DNA from: DASVAL01 sp035649575
GTDB taxonomy: Bacteria > Planctomycetota > UBA1135 > UBA2386
Assembly (NCBI GenBank): GCA_035649575.1
Contig: DASRJH010000085.1
Coordinates: 24,087-88,086, forward strand
Reading direction: 5' to 3'
DNA length: 64,000 nt
In this document: one piece after another, positions 42,465 through 50,208 of the stretch
Position numbering within the stretch: the stretch's first letter is position 1
Layout: each line of letters opens with the position of its first letter
The notes under the pieces: generated by a model
Seen by the model: only the letters and a program-made list of their open reading frames with translations
The model's database searches: none
What the model was told of the DNA's origin: nothing
Translations under genes and position numbers: made by a program

Positions 42465-42960
42465 CGGCTCACTTCTTTGCTTCGTAGTCCTTGCCCGCGG
42501 CGAACTCGATCTTCTCGATCTTCTCGCGCTTGGCCAGGTTGACCACGCGCACCACCTCGCGCCAGGGCACCAGCTCGGCTGCGTCGATGATCGCGGGAGT
42601 CTGCGGCTTGCCCAGACGCACCCAGCCGGCATAGCTCTCCTTGATCAGTTCCTGCAGTTGGGTGTCGTCCTTCACGACCGTGGAGCCGAACTTGCGGGTC
42701 GTGGTCCTTTCCGCTTCGTTCCAGAACAAGGCGACGCGGATCTCTTCGATCGGCGTGTCCATCGTCATCGGCTGACTCTGGCCCTTGTCCTTGGGCAACC
42801 ACGACTCGAACTTGCCTTCGAGCTCTTTGAACTTCATGGAGCACATGAAGAACACGCACAGACAGAAGATGATGTCGACCATCGGGACGACCTGGATGCT
42901 GACTGGGTTGTCGCTCGGGTCTTGGCTACCGGCCATGGTTGGCTCCTACTCGGGATTGCT
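42464..42960 (-). repeat. Duplicated ExbD block (copy with ExbD2)
   Basis: This block (leader, complete exbD gene and the first MVRR codons of the next gene) is repeated at about 39437-39935. Similarity extends into the non-coding leader, where both copies read with small changes TGGCTCCT-CTCGGGA in plus orientation. Alternative reading frames of the two blocks are also conserved, which confirms DNA-level duplication and not convergence. Confidence 0.75.
42469..42936 (-). CDS. ExbD/TolR-family protein, second copy
   Basis: The protein has 155 residues, one membrane helix with proton-pathway Asp21 (VVPMVDIIFCLCVFFMCSM) and a periplasmic domain. It is the closest relative of the third copy at 39442. 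It follows the first ExbD by 63 bases. Compared with the third copy, the segment after KFESWLPKD and the C-terminal 40 residues differ most, so the two may contact different partners. In E. coli two ExbD subunits sit in an ExbB pentamer; here three distinct ExbD proteins are encoded with a single ExbB. Confidence 0.87.
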   Translation of the reverse strand: MAGSQDPSDNPVSIQVVPMVDIIFCLCVFFMCSMKFKELEGKFESWLPKDKGQSQPMTMDTPIEEIRVALFWNEAERTTTRKFGSTVVKDDTQLQELIKESYAGWVRLGKPQTPAIIDAAELVPWREVVRVVNLAKREKIEKIEFAAGKDYEAKK

Positions 42961-42999
42961 GGTTTGGGATGAAGGCTGGTTGGGGATGGGCCGGGGGAC

Positions 43000-43488
43000 T
43001 CAGGTCTTGCCGTCCGGTTTGGTGGCGACGACCTCGATTTTGTAGAAGCCGGCCTTCGAGCAAATCTGGATCAACCTCTGGACATGCTTGTAGGGCGCGT
43101 CCGCAGCGGCGCGCAGCTGGATGGCCCGCGTCGAGAAGTAGGTTCCAGGCGCATTGCCTTCTTCCGCTTCCCCGGGCTGATGGGCGAGATTGTGGAGCTC
43201 GGTCTTGAGGAGCTCCCAGTCGTGAAAGTGGTGACTGAGGATCACGACGTGCCAGTCGTCCATCGCGCCCTCGCCGACGAGGTTCACCGTGGTGGTCTCG
43301 TAGCCCTCCTTCTTCTTGGCGTCTTCCTTCACCATGTCCGCTTCCGGCAGCTTGATGTCTTCGGTCACACGCTGCGACATGTCGGCGCTGAGCATGAAGA
43401 AGAGCAGCAGGAGGAACATGATGTCGATCATGGGAATGAGGTTGCAGCCCACATTCTCCTCGACATCCATACTCTTGAAGCGGGACAT
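43000..43488 (-). CDS. ExbD/TolR-family protein, first copy
   Basis: The protein has 162 residues with a membrane helix NLIPMIDIMFLLLLFFM carrying the proton-pathway Asp22. The periplasmic domain begins SQRVTEDIKLPEAD and ends with the KIEVVATKP strand. It is only distantly related to the other two ExbD copies (no Cys-rich helix). It lies nine bases after the ExbB stop, so ExbB and this ExbD are the core pair of the operon. Confidence 0.9.
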   Translation of the reverse strand: MSRFKSMDVEENVGCNLIPMIDIMFLLLLFFMLSADMSQRVTEDIKLPEADMVKEDAKKKEGYETTTVNLVGEGAMDDWHVVILSHHFHDWELLKTELHNLAHQPGEAEEGNAPGTYFSTRAIQLRAAADAPYKHVQRLIQICSKAGFYKIEVVATKPDGKT

Positions 43489-43497
43489 GTTCGGACC

Positions 43498-44238
43498 TCA
43501 GCCAGTGGTCGTGTGCTTGTGCGACGTGATCTTGCCGACGAGGCTGCGCAGCATCTCGACTGACTGCAGGTTCACGGACAGGGTCATCTTCGTGACCTTG
43601 TTCTTGAACACGAAGTAGGCCGTCAGGAAGATGATCGCGAGGAAGAGGCCGAGCGTCGTGTTGACGAGCGACTCGTAGACGCCGACCGCGAGGTCCTTGG
43701 GCGTCGGTGCCTTGAGCTGCTCGATGACCTGGAACGACGAGATCATGCCGGTCACCGTGCCGAGCAGGCCGAGCAGCGGCGCCACGTTGCCGAGCAGCGA
43801 CAGGTAGCTGATCTTCGTCTGCAGCTTGAACGTCTCCTCGGCGGCGGTCTGCTCGAGCACGCCGATCATCTCTTCGTAACCGGCGTGACGCATGCGCAGC
43901 GCGTTGCCGATCAGGTTGCAGACGTAGCCCTGGTCGTCGTCACAGACCTCGATGGCCTTCTGGTAGTCCTCGGCCTCGATGAGGGCCTCGAGCTCCTGGA
44001 TCAGGTCGGGCGGTGCGACCTTGTCGCGCCGGATGCTCGTGCAGTGCTCGATCACCAAGGCGGTGCCCACGATCGAAGTCAGGAGCAGCAGGTAGCCGAC
44101 TGTTCCCGTGGACTCGAACAACTCGAGCCAGGACTTACCGTGGTGGGGTTGGGCCGCCGGCTCCTGCGCGATCAACAAACCGCTGCAGATGGTCAGGGCG
44201 ACGGCGACGAACGTGAGTTTTCGGATGCTGGGACTCAT
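43498..44238 (-). CDS. ExbB/TolQ/MotA-family proton channel protein
   Basis: The 246-residue protein starts with a signal-like segment (LTFVAVALTICSGLLIAQ). It is followed by the ExbB fold: first membrane helix GTVGYLLLLTSIVGTALVIEH, a cytosolic helical section, and the family's conserved part LSLLGNVAPLLGLLGTVTGMISSF with a following helix NTTLGLFLAIIFLTAYFVF. In the family this protein forms the pentameric stator around ExbD helices. The extra N-terminal signal is common in Planctomycetota-type ExbB. The gene is followed immediately by three ExbD genes, and no second ExbB is seen. Confidence 0.92.
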   Translation of the reverse strand: MSPSIRKLTFVAVALTICSGLLIAQEPAAQPHHGKSWLELFESTGTVGYLLLLTSIVGTALVIEHCTSIRRDKVAPPDLIQELEALIEAEDYQKAIEVCDDDQGYVCNLIGNALRMRHAGYEEMIGVLEQTAAEETFKLQTKISYLSLLGNVAPLLGLLGTVTGMISSFQVIEQLKAPTPKDLAVGVYESLVNTTLGLFLAIIFLTAYFVFKNKVTKMTLSVNLQSVEMLRSLVGKITSHKHTTTG

Positions 44239-44360
44239 TGGGGATTCCTTGCTGCAAGGCTTTGTTTCGGGGAGAAGCTGCTATGGGAACTGAAGGGGGA
44301 GGAAGAGGCGGAAGGACGTGAGGAACGGGAAGTGAGTCGGAGGACGCGGATCAGAGGGCG

Positions 44361-45473
44361 TCAGGACTTGAGGTAGATCGAGCTCGGGAATTCCTTGCGC
44401 AGCTGGTCGAGCCGCTGCTTCGCACGCTGCTGGTTCTGCTTCTTGCTGGCGTCGTCGGTCCCCAACTCGGAGAGCTGCTGGAAGACGCGGCCCGCGCTGG
44501 CGAGAGAGCGTTCGTACTCACTGGTGCCTTCGCCAGGTGCCGGGCCGTACTCGACCACGCCGCGCAGATACATCAGCAGCGCGTTGGTCAGTTGCTCGGC
44601 GTTCTTGGCCTTCATGGCGTCCTGGAAGACGATGTCCGCGAGTCCGTTCCAGGCACCGGCCAGCACTTCGTTGCCGACGTCGGGAAGGTCGATCAGGACG
44701 CGGTAGGCGTCCCGGGCCTGCTCCGAACGGCCTTCGGCGTGTTCACAACGGGCCAGGCCGAGCTTCGCCATCGCGGTCCACGATGCCGGCGCACCGCGGG
44801 CCGCCGCGGCGGCCTGATACTTGACCTTGGCGCCGACGAGGTCCTTCTGCGCTTCCTTGAGGCGGCCGCGGAAGTAGTCGAACACCGCCAGGAACAGCGC
44901 ATCGACGCCGCCATCGGTGGCTGCCTTCGACAATGCCTCGATGGCGGTCGTGCCGGTGGCCGGGTCGCCGAGGGCTACATAGCAATCGGTGATCCCTTGC
45001 GCCGCGAGCACGATGTAGCGCGACTTCGGGTTCTCCTTGACGAGCTGCTGCAGGGCAGTGGCTGCCTCGGTGAACTTGCCCATTCGCTGTTGGGCCTGGG
45101 CGAGCTGGAACACGACCAGAGGCTTGAGCTCCTTGCGGAAGCTCGCCGAGCCGGCCAGTCCCTCGAGCCTCGAGACGGCGGCGGCGTAGTTGCCGTTCGT
45201 GAGCTGGTTGACGGCCTGGTGGTATTCGGGGGCGCCGTAGGTCACGTCGGTGATGTCGTCCCACTTCAGCTTTACGTCTTTCTCTTCCTTCCCCTTCTTC
45301 GTCTTGAAGAGCAGGACGTCGTACTCCTCCGCCACGATGCGGCCTTCGTCGACCGTACCGCTGCGGAGTTTGACCTTGTCCTGGGCGATCACCGGGGACT
45401 GGATCATCATGGCAGGAAGGAGCCAAATGCCGGAGGCGATGAGGGGTAGCTTTGTCATGTTGGCGAGCTGCAT
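44361..45473 (-). CDS. Exported TPR protein (370 aa)
   Basis: A signal peptide (about 7-31, IASGIWLLPAMMIQSPVIAQ) is followed by a short beta segment (DKVKLRSGTVDEGRIVAEEYDVLLF). TPR repeats follow from about residue 85 to the end, for example YAAAVSRLEGLAGSASF, FTEAATALQQLVKENPKSRYI and QARDAYRVLIDLP. TPR arrays mediate protein contacts, so this is probably a periplasmic scaffold of the ExbB/ExbD system. An in-frame ATG five codons in (45458) is an alternative start. A 15-codon mini-ORF precedes it. Confidence 0.8.
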   Translation of the reverse strand: MQLANMTKLPLIASGIWLLPAMMIQSPVIAQDKVKLRSGTVDEGRIVAEEYDVLLFKTKKGKEEKDVKLKWDDITDVTYGAPEYHQAVNQLTNGNYAAAVSRLEGLAGSASFRKELKPLVVFQLAQAQQRMGKFTEAATALQQLVKENPKSRYIVLAAQGITDCYVALGDPATGTTAIEALSKAATDGGVDALFLAVFDYFRGRLKEAQKDLVGAKVKYQAAAAARGAPASWTAMAKLGLARCEHAEGRSEQARDAYRVLIDLPDVGNEVLAGAWNGLADIVFQDAMKAKNAEQLTNALLMYLRGVVEYGPAPGEGTSEYERSLASAGRVFQQLSELGTDDASKKQNQQRAKQRLDQLRKEFPSSIYLKS

Positions 45474-45488
45474 GATTTCAGGACGGGT

Positions 45489-45536
45489 CTAGTTCTTCTT
45501 CTTCTCGGGGTCTTCAGGGGGCGGCTGGGCCGTCAT
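45489..45536 (-). CDS. 15-residue mini-ORF between two TPR genes
   Basis: The ATG overlaps the stop of the large TPR gene by four bases (ATGA) and reads MTAQPPPEDPEKKKN before a TAG. It ends 15 bases before the next gene's start. It may only pass ribosomes along the transcript; a peptide role is unlikely. Reported as weak. Confidence 0.25.
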   Translation of the reverse strand: MTAQPPPEDPEKKKN

Positions 45537-48406
45537 TTTTTCTTCAGGGGAACCTTCAGCGAGATGTCGCTCTTCAACTTCTGGAACCGCAGCTTGAGTT
45601 GGAACTGGTCGCCGTCGAACTCCTGGTTCGTGCGCTCGAGCGAGCTCATCGACACGTCCGCCTCGTCGTAGAGGCCGCGATCGAAGAGGGTCTGGATCTG
45701 GCCATAGCGCGAGAACCACCACTGCTTCGGGTTCTTCTCCTGCGACACGCTGCGGAAGACGCGGTCCAACTTCTCGGAAGCGCGCGCGCGGCGCGCCTTC
45801 TCCTCGCCGGAGGTCGTCGGCATGCGCAGCGCGAAGCCCCATTCGAGGTAGGCGTTCAGCAGTTCGGGGTTCTTCTGCAGTGCCGCGGGATCGAGCCGTT
45901 GGTTGGCGCCGAGAATGTTGTGCTCCTCGAACAACTTCGCGAGCTCGGCTTCGCACTCGTCCCACTTGCGGAGATACCCGAGGATGCTCGCGCGGCCGAC
46001 GCGCGTCTTGGGCGTCGTGGCGTCGTTGTCGGCCAACCGTTTGTAGAGGTCGAGTGCTCCTTGCCACGCCGTCGTGTCCCTGGCCTTGAAGTCCAGCAAC
46101 TCGAACCAACCTTCGACCTTGTCGCCGACGTCGTTGGCGATCAGGCCGATCACCCTCAGGCGTTCCGCGATCTGCGCGACCTCGGCGTTGCTGGCACCCG
46201 TGGCGCTGCGCAGGTAGTACTGCGTGGCCTGTTTCCAGGTGCCGAGCGCGCCGAGGCGGTCTTTCTTGCTGGTCTCGACGGCGCGGTTGTCCAGCGTCGA
46301 AGCCAACGACCGGCAGGCGGCGACCAGGTCGCGCGATTCGGGCGCTTTGTCCAGCGCAGCCTGCATCTCGGCGGCGGCAGCTTCGATCTTGCCCTCCTCG
46401 AGCTTGATCCGGATGCGCAGCGCCCAGAGCTTCGGCGCCTGCTTGTCGTCGTCCGACATCGTGATCGGCTTCAGGATCTTCTCCGCCTCGGCCGGCTTCG
46501 CGGTGCCCGAGAGATACAGGTTCGCGAGCGCGATGCGCGCGCCGATCTCGACCTGCTCGATACGCGCCTTCACCTTGCCATCGGCGACGGTGATCTTGGC
46601 GCTCTCGGCATCCTTCAGCACCGACAGGAAGCCATCCATGGCCTTGGCCGTGAACGGCTCCGCTTCCTTCGGCTGGCTGCCGTTCTCGAGCTTGCGCGCG
46701 TGACGCGAGTAGGCGCTCGCGGCGTAGTAGCGCGCATCGAGATACACGACCGAGTCGGAACTGATCTTCTCGTAGACCGCCGCCGCCTCGAGGTTCTTTC
46801 CGGCCCGGTCGAGTTGCTTCCCGCCGAGCAGCAGCAGGTCGCCGACGTGCGAGTCGGTCGGGTAGTCGCGGACCAGCTGCTTGCTGCGGTCTTCGATGAA
46901 CCGTTTGAACATCGGCAGCTTGTCCGTCTCGTCGAGCTCGAGGTAGCACTGGATGGCCCGCCAGAGTGCATCGGGTGCCTCCTCGGACTTCGGGTAACGC
47001 CGCACCACGGCGTCGTAGGCGACCGCGGCCTCGTGGAACCAGAGCCGGCTCGCGTTGATCGCACCGGTGATGAACATCGCCTTCGCGGCAAACTTCATGT
47101 CCTCGGGTGTCTTGGCCTGCAACACGGTCTGGCGGCACAGCTGCAAGGCTCGTTCGTACTCGCCCTGGCCGGCCAGCGACTCGGCCGTGTTCAGGGTCTT
47201 CTCGGTGCCGACCGGGCCGCCGCCCGCGATGATGCTGCTGAGAAGCTGCTGGCCGCGGTATCCCCAGCGGCCCTTGGGATCGATCTCGATCAGCTTCTGC
47301 GCGACGGCAGTCGCCGCATTGTTGTCGCCGAGCATCAGGTGGGCTTCGCCCTGGGCAGCCAGCACGGCCTTGCCCTGCTGCGCCTCGAGGGCTTGCGGAA
47401 TCGTGGCGAAGTAGTCCTTGGTGACCTCGAGGATCTTGGCGGGTGCGTTCTGGTCCTTCAGGAACAGCGTCTTCTGCAGCACGGCCGCGGCAATCACGTC
47501 GGCCGCGTTGGGGTCGACCTGGTAGATGTTGGTCTTCTTTTCGTGGTCGAAGCGTTCGCGCAACGCGATCGCGTCGTCGCAGAGCTCGAGTGCCGTCCCA
47601 GGGTCGCCGAGGCGCTGCTGGCACAGCGCCATCATCAGCTTGGCTTCGAAGCCCGCGAGCGTGTCGCCGAACTCGAGGTCGAAGTCCTCGAGCGTGGACA
47701 CCGACTCCTCGATCAGGTGCTTCGCGGCAAGGGTTTCCGGGGGGTAAATCAGCGCCTGGTAGTAGCAGATCTTGCCGAGACCATAGAACGCCACGAGCAG
47801 CGGCACTTCGCTGCCGGGCTTGTCGTCGACGCGCAACGGGGCGTAGGCCTTCTTGCGCTCCTTGAGGTCGGCTTGGGCGGCGGTGAACCGTTCCGCGGCC
47901 GCCTTGCGGATCTCCACCTGCGCGGCGGGATCCTTCTCTTGTGCGAGCGCTTCGGACACGGCGTCGGCGAGCAGGCGGTACTGTTCGATCAACTCGCCGA
48001 GCGCTTCGATCGACGCTTCGCTGCCGGGCGCGGCCGCAGCGAGCAGAGCCGTCTTCTCGTCGATGACCTTGGTCACGAGTTGGATCCGCTGCTTCGCGTC
48101 GCCTGAATTCACTGCGATCGCGATCAGCAGCTTCATGTGCGACGCCTCGACTGCCTTCTTCTCGGCTTCGGGCAGATTCGACGCGGCGACGAGCTGTCCG
48201 ATCTTGTCGGCGTAATCGATGTAGCCGGCCTGCCACAGACCGTTCAGGAACGCGGCATTGTGCTTGCCCAGCACATCCGCGGACTGCCCCGGAAGCACAG
48301 CTGCGCAGAGCAGCGCGATCGGGGAAACCGTGGTCCGGAGCAGGGATGGCTTACGCGGCGCGGCCGCCGCACGGCGAATGTCAGCGACCAAACGACACCT
48401 TGCCAT
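45533..48406 (-). CDS. Large exported TPR/alpha-solenoid protein (957 aa)
   Basis: After an N-terminal Arg-rich start and a hydrophobic segment (VSPIALLCAAVLPGQSA, about 27-45) the protein is almost wholly helical. Many TPR-like pairs run to the C-terminus (for example GEYERALQLCRQTVLQAK, AAVAYDAVVRRYPKSEEAPDALW, LEAAAVYEKISSDSVVY). It ends in KVPLKKK. It resembles large planctomycetal TPR proteins of unknown function. The start at 48406 overlaps the upstream gene by 26 bases. It is probably a periplasmic scaffold for the ExbB/ExbD-driven complex. Confidence 0.8.
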   Translation of the reverse strand: MARCRLVADIRRAAAAPRKPSLLRTTVSPIALLCAAVLPGQSADVLGKHNAAFLNGLWQAGYIDYADKIGQLVAASNLPEAEKKAVEASHMKLLIAIAVNSGDAKQRIQLVTKVIDEKTALLAAAAPGSEASIEALGELIEQYRLLADAVSEALAQEKDPAAQVEIRKAAAERFTAAQADLKERKKAYAPLRVDDKPGSEVPLLVAFYGLGKICYYQALIYPPETLAAKHLIEESVSTLEDFDLEFGDTLAGFEAKLMMALCQQRLGDPGTALELCDDAIALRERFDHEKKTNIYQVDPNAADVIAAAVLQKTLFLKDQNAPAKILEVTKDYFATIPQALEAQQGKAVLAAQGEAHLMLGDNNAATAVAQKLIEIDPKGRWGYRGQQLLSSIIAGGGPVGTEKTLNTAESLAGQGEYERALQLCRQTVLQAKTPEDMKFAAKAMFITGAINASRLWFHEAAVAYDAVVRRYPKSEEAPDALWRAIQCYLELDETDKLPMFKRFIEDRSKQLVRDYPTDSHVGDLLLLGGKQLDRAGKNLEAAAVYEKISSDSVVYLDARYYAASAYSRHARKLENGSQPKEAEPFTAKAMDGFLSVLKDAESAKITVADGKVKARIEQVEIGARIALANLYLSGTAKPAEAEKILKPITMSDDDKQAPKLWALRIRIKLEEGKIEAAAAEMQAALDKAPESRDLVAACRSLASTLDNRAVETSKKDRLGALGTWKQATQYYLRSATGASNAEVAQIAERLRVIGLIANDVGDKVEGWFELLDFKARDTTAWQGALDLYKRLADNDATTPKTRVGRASILGYLRKWDECEAELAKLFEEHNILGANQRLDPAALQKNPELLNAYLEWGFALRMPTTSGEEKARRARASEKLDRVFRSVSQEKNPKQWWFSRYGQIQTLFDRGLYDEADVSMSSLERTNQEFDGDQFQLKLRFQKLKSDISLKVPLKKK

Positions 48407-49913
48407 AGCGGTAGTAGGCCTCGAGGCAGAGCACCATGATCGCCGTGGAGTACACGCGACCGCCGTCTTCGCCCCATGGATCGAGCGGATCCCACGAACC
48501 CCTCGGGTTGCCGTCCTTGAGCTGCGTCTTGACCGCTGCGTCGGTCATCTTCCTGGCCCAGCCGTCCCAGTGGGTGCCGCCGACCTGATACATCGCGTAG
48601 CTCGCGTAGTACCAGTAGTACATGTCGATCGAACCATCGGTCGCGTTCCACACGGGCGGCTTGCTCATGATGAGGTCGGCCGCGGGCCCCATGGTTTTGC
48701 AGTCCTTGGGTTCCTGCTCCATGAGGTAGCGGCACAACAACACGACGGCCGTCAGCGCCTCGGTCTTGTTCTGCGGGAACTTGGCCAGCTTGCCGACTGG
48801 CCGCGAGCTGCCTTCGCTGATTTTCAGATACCCGGAGGCGCCGGTCGCATCGGTCACGCCGTCGAACCACACGGTGGCGGCTTTGAGCGCGGCATCGTCG
48901 TACGCGAGGTTGAACGCCTTCGCCGACAGCAGCGCCTGCACCATCCAGCCCGTGATCGACGTGTCGTTGTCGTTGTCGCGCGGCTGGTAGCGCCACACGC
49001 CGTAGGGATTGCGCGCGTTCGCGATGTAGTTGATCGCGAGCTGGGCGTGCTTCTTGAGCGGCCGGTGCTCGGAGAGACCGTAGGCTTCGCAGAGTGCCAC
49101 GGTCGCGATCGCGTGCGAGTAGACGTATGCGCTCGAAGCGTTCTGGCCGATCAGACCGTTCTCCGTGTTCTGCTGCTCGATCAGCCACTTGACTCCCTTG
49201 CGCACGACCTCGCGGTAGGTGCCGATCTTCATCGTGTTGCCTTCGCCGAGGAAGGCCAGCAAGGCCAGACCGCTGACGCCGACGTCGTTGACGGGGCTGC
49301 CTGCGCCGGTGCACGGCTCACCGTTCAGGTCGTGCTTCATGAACTTCTCGCAGTCCCAGCGGCCGTCTTCGTCCTGGTGCTTGCGCAGCCATTCGAGGCC
49401 GAGCGTGATCGCCTCGTTGACGCGTCCGCCGGCGCCGCCCTTGCCTCCCTTGCCGAACCGGCTGCCGTACTTGCCGCCCAGCTTGCGACCACCACGTGCA
49501 TCCGGTGCAATGCCGTGGTGTCCGGGGCCGGTGACGCCGATCGCGGAGCCGCCGGTCGTGTCGCCGCTCGGCAGGTTGGACAGTTCCGTCGGGTCACCCG
49601 ACTCGGGTTCGTCCGTGGCGTCCGGATCGAACTCCGTCAGGTCGCTCGGCAGGATGTCCTGGTCCTTGAGCTTCGGCACCTCCTCGCGGTCGACGATGTC
49701 GGGCGGGATGACCTGCTCGACCAGGGCACTCTGCGTCACCGTGATCTCCGTCGGCAGCGTGTCGTCCGTCGACGAGTCGCGCGCGTAATACATGATGCTC
49801 GCGACGGCGACACCGGCAACGTGCAGCAGGATCGCGATGAGCACCCACGGGGATTGAGTCGCTATCTTCTTGCCAATCTGCTCAGTCGGGGGCGATTCCA
49901 GGGCTTCGCTCAT
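48381..49913 (-). CDS. TonB-shaped protein with squalene-cyclase/prenyltransferase-like helical domain (510 aa)
   Basis: The protein begins with a short cytosolic stretch and one membrane helix (about 25-43, VLIAILLHVAGVAVASIMYY). A long acidic, Pro/Asp-rich linker (about 50-125) and a Gly/Lys-rich hinge (GGKYGSRFGKGGKGGAGG) follow. The C-terminal domain (about 160-510) has prenyltransferase/squalene-oxidase repeats: ALEWL-type helices, QDEDGRWDCEKF, NPYGVWRYQPRDNDND and GSWDPLDPWGEDGGRVYST. TonB has the same membrane/linker/effector plan, but its C-terminus is a small beta domain. This gene is first in the ExbB/ExbD run. I infer a TonB-like transducer with a new effector. The MSEAL start is chosen over a longer frame to 50024. 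Confidence 0.8.
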   Translation of the reverse strand: MSEALESPPTEQIGKKIATQSPWVLIAILLHVAGVAVASIMYYARDSSTDDTLPTEITVTQSALVEQVIPPDIVDREEVPKLKDQDILPSDLTEFDPDATDEPESGDPTELSNLPSGDTTGGSAIGVTGPGHHGIAPDARGGRKLGGKYGSRFGKGGKGGAGGRVNEAITLGLEWLRKHQDEDGRWDCEKFMKHDLNGEPCTGAGSPVNDVGVSGLALLAFLGEGNTMKIGTYREVVRKGVKWLIEQQNTENGLIGQNASSAYVYSHAIATVALCEAYGLSEHRPLKKHAQLAINYIANARNPYGVWRYQPRDNDNDTSITGWMVQALLSAKAFNLAYDDAALKAATVWFDGVTDATGASGYLKISEGSSRPVGKLAKFPQNKTEALTAVVLLCRYLMEQEPKDCKTMGPAADLIMSKPPVWNATDGSIDMYYWYYASYAMYQVGGTHWDGWARKMTDAAVKTQLKDGNPRGSWDPLDPWGEDGGRVYSTAIMVLCLEAYYRYGKVSFGR

Positions 49914-49996
49914 AGGTGGGACCTCGTGCGCAAACCGGGACAGTGGAAATGCCGGCTTCGGGGGTTCGAGCCTGCACTTCGCGGGAGAGGAGCCTC

Positions 49997-50024
49997 CTTC
50001 TAGCAAGCGCGACCTGCTTGTCAC
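49997..50024 (-). promoter_or_regulatory. Candidate promoter of the ExbB/ExbD operon
   Basis: On the minus strand GTGACA (50024-50019) and TAGAAG (50002-49997) are 16 bases apart. Transcription would begin near 49990 and leave a leader of about 77 bases. The remaining gap to the KdpD-like gene (to 50208) shows no further gene; CTTGATG occurs twice there, 13 bases apart. Confidence 0.35.
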
Positions 50025-50208
50025 GTCGAATTCCGCGTCGACGAAGTTCGGCAGAACATGTTGTGAGGATCGGGTTTGCGGGAGATCGCGCGGCAGGGGA
50101 TCGCCCGTTTATTCACTTCATTGACTTCGCAGGCCGCTGACTTGATGCAGCCTTGATGTCGCGTCGGGGCGAGTTGCACCATTTGACCGGTGCGTCGATG
50201 CTGGCGGT

